Of a stretch of DNA of 64,000 nt, positions 44,601 to 56,017 are shown piece after piece. Each line of letters begins with the position of its first letter. Within the stretch, counting starts at the first letter, position 1. The stretch is from NCBI GenBank assembly GCA_035048495.1, contig CM068544.1:50307893-50371892 (forward strand). Reading direction: 5' to 3'. The notes beneath the pieces were generated by a model, which searched no databases, was not told the DNA's origin, and saw only the letters and a program-made list of their open reading frames with translations. Source of the DNA: Euptelea pleiosperma. Lineage: Eukaryota; Streptophyta; Magnoliopsida; Ranunculales; Eupteleaceae. The position numbers and the translations under genes are program-made.

Positions 44601-47600
44601 GGTGTGCCCGACCTAGGAGATTTTTACAGCTGATTAGGTTTATACTAGTCATTGAGTTGGGAGAGGAAAAAAAAATAACGGTCCAAAAAACAGAATCTAT
44701 GCATTGGATGTTTAAGATGATCTGATCATGTCAAATTGTTGGCCCAGGAGATGTCCTGGGTACGACCCGTCGAATAGTAATTCGCTACTTCCTGTGTGTG
44801 CGCCACACATATGACATTAACAAGCAGTAGCTACAGCCAATAATACACCAAGTACATTTCATCGACTTCCCAAATGACAATCTTTTTATTGTTGTAAGAT
44901 GTTGAATAGCTTCAACCGTAGGCAGAAAACTTCAATTTTCTGAGTTTAATATCATTGAACTATTGAAAAGTTTCTAAAAATACCTTTGTTTTGAATTAAT
45001 AATTGAACTTCTTTATACTTTTCACGATGACCAGAACCAGCTGACCCCATATCGTTCGGATAAGGCTTATGATGATGATGATGATGATGATGATGAGTGT
45101 TCATGACATTCACAGGACCAACGATACATGAAAGCAAGAATTTCTGGTTATGTATGTGATCTCCTAGGTTACCTGTTATGCACAATAAAATTCCGCCCAA
45201 AGACATCCAGCCACCTCTCCTTGTCTTCTTCAAGAACTTGTACATGTAATAAGGGGAAAAGGCTTGATAAACATGTGGGTTCCAGTGGAATATGTTGTAT
45301 AACCCAAGGGCACTGATGCATAGTAGCCAAGTCAACACAACTGGTGCGAAAAAGAACCCGAGCCGATGTGTGCCGTAGTGTTGTAGTGCAAATAGGCATA
45401 CTAATATGAAGCAAGTGATTGGAACCACAGCATCTGCAAATTGGGATATAGATGTATTAAGGGAGAGAGTGCATAAAGTTTAAATTGCAACTGATGGTTT
45501 GGCTACTAAACTCAATTGTTCATCCAAAATACTTATTGATTCTCAGAAGTTACCTTTAAAAGAAAATAATGAAACAACATTTACACATTTCTTTGGTAAA
45601 CAGAAAAATATGGTAGCATTGCAGAATTGCAAATCGTAAAAAATGACTAATTTAGTTCCGCAATTCTATGAAGGCACCCTGTTCTCTTAATAATTGCCAT
45701 GTCAAACATATTAACATGCACATGTTTAAATACATGTTTTTAGGACAAAATCTTAGTTTAGGCTTTCCTAAAGTTGTTCAACATGTGTTCTTTGTGCGTG
45801 CGTTTGTTGTATTTATTGTGACTTTGTCGCTTGAGCAAGAAAATTGACCCCAAAAACTCGATGTGATACCGTGCCCCTCATATATATCCGAAAATTAATG
45901 TACATGCAAGAAAAGAAGTACTACTTAAACATACCATATAAAATAATTAAAATTAGGAAGATGATATCGACTTTAAGTAGACAATAACCAAGTAATTTTC
46001 ATTGATACAAAAAATTACAAAAGTTTACAAAAATAATTAGCTGACGAAACATCACTTGCCTATTTTTTCCTGAAAGAAAATTCTCATTAATTTGATCTTA
46101 TCTAATTAGTGGTACTATATATATTTTAAAAACAACGTGCATATTTAATTCCTTTTATTTTCATAAATTTAATTTTGAATAAAACATACATCCTTTACTA
46201 ATCTTGTGGGCTCTCACTGCTCATCAGCACCAACAAGATGCATTTCCCACTTCTGATACAAGGGGGGTGATTGAGTAAAAAATTCAGCATATATTTCCTA
46301 CCATAAAACAGGAAAAGGGATAGAAACAAGGCAAGGACAGGACTTGCTTTGACCATTTCAGACCACAACTAACAACTTGACTGGTCCCTATAGTTGAAGA
46401 AAAATTTGGAGCTTATTCTCACTATCTTGTCTAAGATAACCAAGTGGACCCTCTTATCCAGTATTAACATCAGTCATCACATCATCAACCCCCTTGACTC
46501 CTTTAAATCATTAGATATTCTTCTTTTCCACTAGAACTCTAGAAATCTATGTTCAGCTTTGGCAAATCTTTAGTCATACGGAATTCTAAAATAATTATAT
46601 TTAAAGCATCTTATGTTGATCATTACAACAATATATCCAGATCTCACAAATAGGTGACTTGCCCAGCAAGCATCACAGAATTGAAAGAGGACATGGTTCC
46701 TCTAACCCATAAATGTATAGCTCTTACAGTGAAGAACTTTTGAAAATAACTCAAATTGAACTGTGGCAGCAGAATATCATTCCTTTTCGGGGTTTTAAGG
46801 CTTTTTTTTTTGACGAATAAACATAACGTCAGTTCCAACCTATGTAACAAGAACACTGACACGGGTGTCGGTGTCCGACACGGATACGAGGTGTCCAACA
46901 CGGCAACCTAAAAAAATCCGATACGGAGACACATCCGTACATATATTTATTAAAATATATTAATATATATGAATGCTTAAAATTATTAATAAAATAACAA
47001 AAAATAGAAAATAAAGCAGAAAATATTTATTTGTTTATTATTGTATGGAGGATGGAACACACCAGCCCGCTTTTAGAAATCAATTTTATACTAAAAATTA
47101 TTAAAACAAGGGATGACACGGGCATAAGTGTCCAGATGTGTGTCGGGAAGTGTCGACACGCATGTCCGGGTGTCGAGGTGTCCGACACGTCAAAACCCCT
47201 AAAAGTGAAGTGTCCGTTACATAGGTTCCAACTGAACAGTGGAGTGTGCAGGACGTTGGGTTATCCATCACTATGCTTATTAGATTACTCTTCATGCACT
47301 TTAAAGATTACATCTATTAGATCAGGACTGCCAATGGGGCCTTCACCTTCACTTGACAACAAACCAAATAGGCCCCTTGGAGCTACCAATTGATTGACAA
47401 TAGTAGATTAAGAACAAAAATCAATACAAAACCCATAACTAAAGGCTGAGGATCTTACACAGATGGTGTTCCTTTGACATGGATAACTCAAGGCCCGACA
47501 CTGCAGAGAAAACTGGATAAAGAAGTAGAGATTTGCTGGTAAGCAAACTGAAGGGGAAAACCCAGACAAAGAAAAGCTTGTGCAGCAGAGGAGAAGATAC

Positions 47601-48417
47601 CAGAAATTGCCGGAGTGAGTACTCCATCTCCAATTACCATACAGGTACCAAGCAGAACTAAAATTAGCAGAGCAGTGTGCAATTTCTTGTGTTTCTCAAG
47701 CAAAATTTTCACCCTTGAGCTGTTTTTCATCTCCGAAGTGCCTTCCAGTTTATATGTAGAGAGTGCTTCATCTGCAATCTGCTTGTTGGGGAGGAGGCTT
47801 ACTTTCGCATGCCTACATATCAAGGAGTACAGAGCAAAAGTGCCACCTGCAAAACCAAGCATGAAAGGCTTAAATCTATATAGCGGATGATTTAGACATG
47901 TTTGAATTAATTGAGCACTTACCCTCTCCATTATCATCGGCTCGAAGAACCACAAAGACATATTTGAACAGAGGAACTAGAGTTAGTGTCCAGAAGACAA
48001 AAGAAAGCACGCCGAAAATCTCTTCGTTCGTATCCGAATGATGAATATCTTCTGCAAATGTGCTTTTGTAAACATACAGAGGGGAGATGCTCAAGTCCCC
48101 ATACACCACTCCAAGGCTCTGATAAGCTAACATCAAAATCGTCTTCCAAGAATCCTTCTGAAATGCAATGTTGATACTCAAAATTTACAGGTATTTCAAT
48201 TCGGTTACAAAAGCTAACAACACTAATTGTTTCCCATTTCTAGAAAATCAAAACATGTTTCCACCAACAGAAGGAAATACAATAGAATTCCACAGAATTT
48301 CAAAAGGATTCATCTTTTGTAATCATTTAAAAAGTTGGGAACCGGGTAAATTGAAGCAGAAAAGTGAATGGACAAACCTTTGAAGAATTCCAACACTTCC
48401 CGCACTCGGGATCCATA
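41621..48417 (-). CDS. KUP2: KUP/HAK/KT potassium transporter, KUP2 orthologue
   Basis: This is a potassium-uptake permease of the plant KUP/HAK/KT family, expected to be a 10-14-pass membrane protein moving K+ with H+. Nine coding exons (minus): 48379-48417, 47923-48157, 47601-47846, 47459-47512, 45173-45433, 44360-44412, 44160-44283, 43536-43790, 41621-42741. All introns are GT-AG and all phases agree, giving 2388 nt and 795 residues. Start MDPECGKCW; then [80 protein letters not shown] and a long soluble C-terminus ending [10 protein letters not shown]. Arabidopsis KUP2 (SHY3, cell expansion) has nearly the same length and the same diagnostic strings ([33 protein letters not shown]). KUP6/KUP8 are the next nearest. 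Intron 4 (2.0 kb) contains a MITE, intron 5 a GAT repeat. Confidence 0.95.
45071..45095 (+). repeat. (GAT)n microsatellite in KUP2 intron 5
   Basis: Eight GAT units in a row lie inside the intron. Confidence 0.9.
46840..47224. mobile_element. MITE family T in KUP2 intron 4
   Basis: It is flanked by GTTCCAAC on both sides (46832-46839, 47225-47232), an exact 8-bp duplication. Ends are CTATGTAAC and GTTACATAG. The arms are dense in GTGTCGG/CCGACAC words (GGTGTCCGACACG appears in both). The 8-bp duplication fits hAT or MULE; the class is open. Confidence 0.75.
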
Positions 48418-48479
48418 GTTTAACCTCAAATCAATCTTCAAAGTGAATTCCTGTTCCTGGCCACGGTTATTTGCAGATC

Positions 48480-48995
48480 TGATATAAACAGTGAAAATTT
48501 AGCATGGAATACTCGAAGCAAATGAGATTTCCCACCAAACTCCTCAACAAATTCCCACATCACTTCCATACCCTTCTCATGTTCATCAATATTTTACAAA
48601 AAAATTGGTTGCATTTTGAGTGAAAACTCAAAACAAAATCACAGATAACTAGAAATATTCTCAGCCGGTAGATAAGCTGGATTAGAATCCGAGATCTCAC
48701 TATTGGCTCGCAATTGAGCTACAGGCTCAGCTCCAAATGTTGAATTAATTTGTCAAAACCAGTTAAAGATGTAAAAACTAGAAAGTGTGTTTGGATGAAA
48801 CGATGGTAGAGCCAGAGACGTAAATTGGGCGAAAAAAAACAATCACGTGAGACAAAGACTCAAAGACAACAAAATTCTCGAGAACACCAAGAAGAGCCCC
48901 CGGACAAACAGTAGCGGTTCGAAGGGAGATTCTCTCTGTGGATAGTTACAAGGAACCCATTCCCACTTACCTAATAGCTAATACAAACATAAAGG

Positions 48996-49056
<61 letters not shown>

Positions 49057-49220
49057 AAGATGCAAGCAGTAAAGAAAATTACCCCTACGCGGAAAAAAGA
49101 AGAAGCGAAATGCTCTTTCCACAAAGAGTTTTTCTTTAAATCTTTTCAGTACCATTCAAGAGTATGAGGCGAAATCAAAAATCAAACAGACATTAAAAGC
49201 CCTGTAAATGAAATACTCAC
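48480..49220 (-). other. Predicted 5' UTR intron of KUP2
   Basis: On the minus strand a donor CCT|GTGAGTATTT at 49221/49220 and an acceptor TTATATCAG|ATCTGC near 48480 would join a leader exon to the start-codon exon. No in-frame ATG conflicts were checked beyond this. It contains a long CT tract. Confidence 0.45.
48996..49054 (+). repeat. (CT)n microsatellite, about 59 bp
   Basis: An almost pure CT run lies inside the predicted leader intron of KUP2; on the transcribed strand it is (AG)n. Confidence 0.95.
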
Positions 49221-50599
49221 AGGTGTAGAAAGGACTTATTAGCAGAGCCAGAACCAAACCCGGCGATCTCCAGAGGAACAGAGAAATGGAGAGGCAAGAA
49301 GAAAGAGGAGAGAAAACCAAAAGGGGGAAGGATATTTCTTATAAGCAGAAGATACAGAACCACGTGAAGGGGGGGGTTTGTCCATGAGAGATGAACATGC
49401 TCTTTACTTTTAAGTGTACTACGCACTATCCCTTCGTAACCCTCCCACCGAAAAACCTCAAATTTCTTTTCCCCCCAACTTTGTCATTTCTCTTTTTTAG
49501 CAAAAACAACTTTTTCGTCACTTTGTCTTCTTTTGGAGCTAGGACGCAATGATCGGACTTCGGAAGGATATCTTTTACTGCGAATTACTTCAGATTTAAA
49601 CCTATTATTTCAGCAACTTAAGAGCTTCTTAAGGAAGTTTTCTAGCTGCTTTCGACAAAAAAAAAAAAGAAAGTTTTTTAGCTATAGTAGGAGCTGTTAA
49701 TGGCCGACTGAAGAGTCTTTTCGGCCATTATTGCGGTTTTTCGTCGGGTATGATCTCGATCCAGCTGTCTGATCGAGATGGATAGATAACTGATGAAAGA
49801 AATGCTCGTTTCAACTTTCAACTCCTTATCTCTCTCCCTCGTTCTTCTATACTTCTCCACTCTCCTTTTATCCTCTTGGACTTCTGGCAGATCTGGATAA
49901 ACTAAACCACTATTTAAGGGCATTGAAATTTGAAGTAACAGACCTTCTACTCTTCTCAGTCCTAAATATTTGCGGTTGCGGAGTCATATCCCGCTGAAAT
50001 ATGCTAAGTCGATCCATTACTGCAGCTCTCTGAAGCTTTTAGCTCGAGAGCTGATTTTCATAGATGAATCTGCCAGGCCCATGTCAGCATGGCGATTATG
50101 ATGAGATTCGAATACTAGTCTGCAATGTCAATTACAGAACAACAAGTATTCTACGTTTCTGAGCTTCAGATAGATAGCAATGGCGATTTCGTTTAGATCT
50201 GATGCTTAAATTATCATTCATCACATTAGAACATTCATACTTTACCTGTCATTTAATGAATACATATCGCAGAAATTTTCGGAGTAATCCGCTGTTTAAG
50301 TAGAACTGAAGTTATTTTGTAGTACGGATAGTAAGAAAATATTTGAAGACGCATAAATAACTTGAGATAGAATTGAGCGGCGAAACTGGATTCATGTAAA
50401 GATTTAGACTGTACAACATGGCGACTCGGCAGGGATTTGGAGATTAATCTGATTTTCATTAAAAAAAAGTTAACTGATCTTTAAAGATTTCGAAGCTCTG
50501 TATCAACTGATGGGCGATTCTTCGGTTTCTCTGTCTTTACTTTTCGTTTATCTTTTTTGAAATGGTCGGGCTAAGCACGTGAATGATCGGGCTCGTGCT
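49221..50599 (-). promoter_or_regulatory. Leader exon and upstream region of KUP2
   Basis: The stretch from 49221 to about 49350 is probably leader exon 1. Beyond it no gene or repeat was recognised, and no TATA box was fixed. Confidence 0.35.
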
Positions 50600-50843
50600 T
50601 TGCTGCCCTGTCATCTCGGGCCCTGTCATCGAAGTTTTACTCCAGGAGCCCCTCTTTTTTCTGCCCCCTATCGGGAGTCGTGTTCTCTGCCGTAGATTCC
50701 GAGAATCCAACGGTGGCATCATTTTTTTCTTCTTTTTGCAGCGCTATCAACCACCATTGGATTTTCGGAATCAGGCTGATTAGTGATCCAAAGGTTTGAA
50801 ATCACTAATCAGGCTGAGTTTTTGTTAACAAAGTTCTACTCCC
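50600..50843. mobile_element. Mosaic of A2, G and A pieces
   Basis: An A2 right end (CCTGTCATCGAAGTTTTACTC) is joined to a G fragment (AGGAGCCCCTCTTTT to CCACCATTGGATTTTCGG), then to an A centre (AATCAGGCTGATTAGTGA / AATCACTAATCAGGCTGA). Each piece is partial. Confidence 0.55.
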
Positions 50844-51736
50844 ATCACAAAGATTTATTCGGAAATCTAGACATACCCAGTATAATCTTTCGTATTTGTC
50901 CTCTTAACAAAATTCTAAAGTTGTCAATATCTAGGGGTTGTCTTGTAAATGTGGACGTAGTGGAGTAGAAAATAATTAAGTCGTTGAAAATTTCAGTTGG
51001 GCTCCACAAGTAGGACACCCGACCTATCGAAGGGCCCCACAGAAGGGTTCCTCTTCTACTAATTCTTTTGAACGCGCAGGCGTACTCTAGAAGAAGTCGC
51101 TCTTTTTTCTTCCCTCTCTTCTCCTTCTTCCTCTACTTATTCTTCTTCTCTGTATTGCAAATTGTGTTTTGTTTTTTGGGATTTGTTCTTCCTAACTCGA
51201 GCCCGGTTCGAAGAAATGAACATGGACTTGTACAGGAAATGTGTGTAACCAGTGGAGAAGTGTCTCCCCACATGTGGTGTCATGACCGTCTGATTCTAAG
51301 AAACACTACAATCCCAAAAATGAAAGAACATATTTTTTCTACTCTCTGATAACCAGCTAAGGTGGAGCATGGTAGGACAAGTTTTTATACCCTTCATGAG
51401 GGTAAGCAAAGATGTTCCACAGAGCATTCGAGGAACATTCTTGCTTTTTTTTTGGTGGGGTGCTTTCAATAGGCCGGGTGCCCTCAATTTGTGGGGTGCC
51501 ACTAAAATTACCTTAAGTTGTTATTAAATGAGTGATTTAGTTAAAATTTATTTCTATATTTTTAAATCAGTCACTTAATAACAATTTAATTTCTTTATAT
51601 GCCATTATGACCATAAATCTTTGATGATGGGAGTAGAAGTGTAGAACTTTGCCCACAAAAAATCATCCCGATCAGTGATTCCAAACCATAGGATCTTTGT
51701 ATCCCAAATTCTGCTCAACTCTTACTGATAAAATGA
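50844..51736. other. Intergenic, unassigned
   Basis: A CT-rich then ATG-containing stretch at about 51090-51260 looks leader-like, but no protein family is recognisable. It also holds the hairpin listed at 51513. Confidence 0.35.
51513..51589. repeat. AT-rich 27-bp hairpin
   Basis: TTAAGTTGTTATTAAATGAG on the left pairs with TCACTTAATAACAATTTAA on the right, with three or so mismatches over 27 bp. Confidence 0.7.
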
Positions 51737-52198
51737 AGGGCATTTTTGTACTACCTCCCTATGCAATAGTTGATATTGGCACTACTCCCTTGTAGTTTCA
51801 GTTTGTTGCATCTCCCCCTTTGATTGAAGCTACGTGAATTTTGATTTCAAGATTGAAATGACCTTACCTTTTGTATATTACAAAAATACCAATGGTTGTT
51901 GGCTCCTACAAACTGACAACCTGTCATTTTGACATCATACCTTTAATTTCAAATCATCTCTCCCCTTTCGCCACCTGGATTGACGATGTTGACGAACGGA
52001 CAATCAAGATTTTATTGAGAAAAGATCTCAACTGTCCGTTGTTTTAACTAAACCTCTCCCCCCACATGCAGATGATATTTAATCACAACAGTTAACAACC
52101 AAATATGAACCGTTCAGATTCACAGCATTATCATCACAATCGAGCATTCCTCGAGATGCTGGTGATATGAAACCAAAAGCTACAGACACCATGGTTAC

Positions 52199-52551
52199 AA
52201 CAGCGAGCCACGGGGCACACTATTAGTGGACACTAACTGTATGGATGTTTGGCCAATCACTAAGTGGACCTATAAACCAAAAATAAACTTGATCAGTGAT
52301 TTCTAAGCGTTGGATTGAAGTTATTTTCATGGGATGATTTTAACCATAGGAAATTGAGCATTATTGTGTGGCAGTTGGATGCAAAGATCCAAAGGTCGTA
52401 AATCACTAATCAGGCTAATTTTTGGTTTGCAAGTCCACTAAGGGATTGGCCAAACATTCATACCGTCAATGCCCTCTAATAGTGTGCCATGTGGCTCGTA
52501 TTGTGCGTGGTGACTGAAGTCGGTCTCCACGCAATGTGACAGAAGTTTTCC
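52199..52551. mobile_element. Family A2 MITE nested in N
   Basis: The core GGATGTTTGGCCAATCACTA and its inverse are present. The right end is TGTGACAGAAGTTTTCCTC; the left end is worn. Confidence 0.7.
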
Positions 52552-52587
52552 TCTCAGTGCCACGTGGAAGACTTTGGATTGGAAATA

Positions 52588-52812
52588 TATCGCCCCAACA
52601 AAAAATCAGGCCATTCTGAAATTTCTAACCCCTTCAAATGTGGTTTTCAAGTTACACGGTAAAAATCGACGGTCCACAATTCTTCAACATCTAAAGTAGT
52701 CTATAAACATTAGAATGATTTGAATTTTTTTGAGGATGATCTCCTCACCATAGAGATCATCCTCACCAATAATCTGCCATTGAATCACCTTCTATGTGGG
52801 TACGCAAAAATG
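52588..52812. mobile_element. Family C fragment nested in N
   Basis: Read on the minus strand: AATCAGGCCATTCTGAAATT, the GATGATCTCCTCACC hairpin and AATCACCTTCTATGTGGGTA. One terminus is missing. Confidence 0.6.
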
Positions 52813-52832
52813 GGTGTCAAAAATGGGGGTTA

Positions 52833-52948
52833 AAAATATGTTTCAAAAATTATTTTATAAATTAAAATAACGTTTTTCAAGGATTATTCAATGGTGGATA
52901 TAATGTTTACATACTTTTGAGTCTGCACATATATGCAGACTAGATTTT
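52833..52948. repeat. Family F fragment nested in N
   Basis: AACGTTTTTCAAGGATTATTC, AATGTTTACATACTTTTGAG and CTGCACATATATGCAG then ACTAGATTT match the F right end. Confidence 0.55.
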
Positions 52949-53395
52949 TTCAACTATGTCAGTGGAATTGCTTTATTCAAATGAACGGTATATATTGTGC
53001 CACGTGGAGGGCGAACTACAAACGAACGGTCAGATTTTTTTGTATGTGAACAAGGGTTCAAACAACTTTTAATTTACAAATCCCAACAACTGCCATGTGG
53101 GGGAAGAGGGTTGCTTCACACAAACTGAATGTCATGACTTTGCAAAAGTGAGAAAAGACGTGACAAAGCCGTATTTAGACAAAAGCATCAGATCACTCTG
53201 ATGTGCGTTTAGAGCGTCAGCGAGAGACAGAACGGGTAAGGGCATTCGATTAGAAAAAGGTTAACATCCCGTGTAAGTCAACCAGAACAAAACATCACTA
53301 AAGGGGGGAAACGCAACAAAGTGATAGTACCAGGGGTAGTGCTAATATTGCCAATTTTTCAGGGGTAGTACAAAATTGCCCTAAAATCAACTTAG

Positions 53396-53545
53396 GAAAC
53401 GATTTTAATACAATGCTTAGAAATCACTAATTAGACTAATTTTTGGTCTTTAGGTGGTTCACTTAGGATTGGGCCAAACAACGATACGATCGACAGTCTC
53501 TAAGAGTGTGCCATGGGGCTCATACTACGGTCCATAAACACTGAC
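53396..53545. mobile_element. Family A right-arm fragment
   Basis: AGAAATCACTAATTAGAC, TTCACTTAGGATTGGGCCAA and TAAGAGTGTGCCATGGGGC belong to the A right arm. Confidence 0.5.
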
Positions 53546-53863
53546 CCCTATAATCATTTACTTGCGCGTTGCACGAGCCACCCCCACTAGTGGTAATAGA
53601 TGAACATGCTCAAATGCATTTAATCATCTCTACTACCCATGTAGGGGATACCTTGCACCCTACCAAGAGAGCATACGGTTAGTAATCTCTTAAGAGTGTG
53701 GCACTTGGCTTATACTATGGTCCATCTGCAAAGATTTATTCATTCTCTATGACCCAACCATATAATTATTTCATGTCTCTGCTACTGATAAGGATTGAGC
53801 ACCGAATGTGAGGATGACATTTGCCCTCGTTTTTCAAAAAATACATATCTTATCTGTGAATTG
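53546..53863. other. Intergenic with a weak A-like trace
   Basis: TCTTAAGAGTGTGGCACTTG at about 53690 is an A-arm trace. Nothing else is seen. Confidence 0.35.
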
Positions 53864-54082
53864 ATGACAGATCATAACATGAGCCATGTGGCACACTCTT
53901 AGAGACCATGTTTGGCCCATCCTGAGGTGGACCTACATACCAAAAATAGCACTATTAGTGATTTCTAACAGTGATATTTCGAGCATTATTTGGTGTAATT
54001 GGATCAAAAGATTAGAAATCACTAATCAAGCTGAACATTCATACGGTCAGTGGTTTTTAAGAATGTGCCATGTGTCTCATAT
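53864..54082. mobile_element. Short A-type MITE
   Basis: Left GAGCCATGTGGCACACTC and right GTGCCATGTGTCTCAT flank a compact core (ATTAGTGATTTCTAAC / TTAGAAATCACTAATC). Confidence 0.6.
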
Positions 54083-54341
54083 TGGTGAGGATGATCTCTA
54101 TGTAGAGGAGATCACCCACACAAAAATTCAAATCGTTTAATTTTGATATTCGTAGCCTGGTTTACCGTTAATTTGAAACCCACATTTGATGGGGTTAGAA
54201 ATTTCAGGATGGGCTGATTTTTTTTAAGGGTGATCTATATGACGAGGAGACATTCCTCACAAAAAATCAGCCATTGATTTATTTTCCATGTGGGTACACC
54301 AAAGTTGGTGTGAAATTGTGTCAAAATTAGTGTCCCTGATC
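54083..54341. mobile_element. Family C MITE, left arm missing
   Basis: It starts inside the C hairpin (GGTGAGGATGATCTCTATG) and continues to AATCAGCCATTGATTTATTT. It abuts the preceding A element without a visible duplication. Confidence 0.6.
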
Positions 54342-54344
54342 CTA

Positions 54345-54515
54345 AATCAACTTAATTGATGATTTTCAGCTGATGGTTCTAGTACTCAAAAAATAGTCGA
54401 ATCCAACTGTTAGAAGCATGCCTGAAAAGCTGTTAAAATCAATGGCTAGAGATTACCAACCACGGTAGTTTTTGATATGTATATCCACTAATGGGGTGGG
54501 CTAAATATCTCCGCA
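54345..54515. mobile_element. Family B right-half fragment
   Basis: AACTTAATTGATGATTTTCAG through ATATCCACTAATGGGGTGGGC is B core and right arm. Confidence 0.55.
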
Positions 54516-54537
54516 GAATTTTCAGCCATTTTTTTAT

Positions 54538-54913
54538 GGGTCAAGCTCAGCAGACACATATTTTCACACAAAAATAATCGCCGCGGGCCAATATATAAAT
54601 TAGAAGTTGGGATGATTTTTGGTGAGGATGGTCTCTATGGTGAGGAGATCATCCTCACAAAAATTCAAATCATTCTGATATTCATAGCATGGTTTACAAG
54701 TTGAAGAATTATGGACCGTCTATTTTTTTACCGTTAACTTGAAACCCACATTTGACGGTGTTAGAAATTTCAGAATGGGCTGATTTTTTGTAGGGGTGGT
54801 GATCTATATGGTGTGGAGATCATATATCCTCACCAAAAATCAGCCATTGATTTATCTTCCACGTGGATACACCAAAATTGTGTGTAAAAATATGTGTCTG
54901 CTGAGCCTGACCT
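54538..54913. mobile_element. Family C2 MITE with exact 9-bp duplication
   Basis: It is flanked by TTTTTTTAT on both sides (54529-54537, 54914-54922). Ends are GGGTCAAGCTCAGCAGACAC and GTGTCTGCTGAGCCTGACCT. The core is that of C, but the outer 40 bp of both arms differ from C. Confidence 0.9.
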
Positions 54914-54917
54914 TTTT

Positions 54918-55075
54918 TTTATTACTGAAAAATTGCTTGAATTCAATGGTTAAAATCACGCCCTTAAAAATTACTAAAATCTAATGGATATATTCACCAA
55001 GGGGTGGGTTAAATATCCATGCGGTCATTTGACCCAGATGGCAGCGCTGAGTGACAAAAATGGTTCTAACTTTTT
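54918..55075. mobile_element. Family B fragment
   Basis: TGCTTGAATTCAATGGTT, ACCAAGGGGTGGGTTAAAT and CAGCGCTGAGTGACAAAAAT are B core and right arm. Confidence 0.55.
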
Positions 55076-55236
55076 ACATCACTACCCTACAAAGTAGAAT
55101 CATTAGAAAGATATATGGCTACATTCATCCCATCCTCTAATGTAATAATTTACAAAGTTTAGTTCCAAATTGCCGAACTTTTCAAAAAGTGTCCAACTTT
55201 TAAAATAGTTTTTTCAAAGTTGCTCTTCGATTTTTG

Positions 55237-55553
55237 GAGTAAATCTTTCCATGACCACTGACAGTCAGAAACCACGTGGCACATTTTCAGAGGACACTGA
55301 CTGAATGGATGTTTGGCCAATCCCAAGGTGGACCTACAAATCAAAAATCTCTAATGGTTGCTTTGGAGTTGTTTTCATGGTTGTAGGAATTTGAGCATTA
55401 TTAACCATTATTTGGGTAAGGTCTGAAATCAATAATCAGGTTGATTTTTTGTTTGTAGGTCCACTTAGGGATTGGCCAAACATCCAAAGGTCAGCGTCCT
55501 CTAAGAGTATGCCACATGGCTCATATTGTCGTCAACTGTTTCCATGAGTTTTA
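55237..55553. mobile_element. Family A2 MITE, core shortened
   Basis: Ends are GAGTAAATCTTTCCATGACC and GTTTCCATGAGTTTTACTC. Arms hold ACCACGTGGCAC and GCCACATGGCTC. Flanking 9-mers agree only in part. Confidence 0.75.
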
Positions 55554-55844
55554 CTCCAAATTTTCAAAAGCCCTCCTCTCAAATCTTTCAAATCTATCTT
55601 TTAATTGGTCAAAATTTTAATCCTCATTTTTTTTTTCAAACGTACCCATCCAAAAACTGAACATTATAAAATTATCCTTACTTTCTGTTTTTAATTGCCT
55701 TCCCCATAGTGGTTCATGATTGCAATTTCCAAAGTTCATTCGCTTCTTTGAGTGCTCATGTTTTTCAAGGGGAGTGGGGGAAGCAAAATGGACTCTAGTG
55801 CCATGTTTGGTTTGCGTCACCTGTCATAGGAGTTAGAGGTGACA
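55554..55844. other. Intergenic, nothing recognised
   Basis: No supported feature. Confidence 0.4.
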
Positions 55845-55995
55845 CCTGGTTCGAAGTCTCGGCCGGGGTCGACAGATCCGGATCAGGATTGGAAGCCACC
55901 GATCTGAACGGGGTCGTCTCGCAGATTTAAATGCTATTTGGGTGAGCCGGATTAGGAGCGGCGTGCCCTCGGATCCTGAGATTTTGAACCTTGAA
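55845..55995. repeat. Family P repeat
   Basis: TTCGAAGTCTCGGCCGGGG on the left and CGGATCCTGAGATTTTGAAC on the right are inverse ends with GATCCGGATC words between. Confidence 0.55.
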
Positions 55996-56017
55996 CTATT
56001 ATCTACTAATATTTAAA

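Larger units (their letters stand above)
51737..53382. mobile_element. Element N, 1.65 kb, with inverted ends
   Basis: AGGGCATTTTTGTACTACC, GATATTGGCACTACTCCC and TTTGTTGCATCTCCCCC on the left return inverted on the right (GGGGGGAAACGCAACAAA, AGGGGTAGTGCTAATATTG, GTAGTACAAAATTGCCCT). The interior codes for nothing recognisable and includes nested A2, C and F pieces. Confidence 0.65.

Noticed and set aside
51068..51349. Leader-like CT-rich stretch with an ATG
   Set aside because: It looks like the start of a transcript, but no protein family or splice partner could be found.
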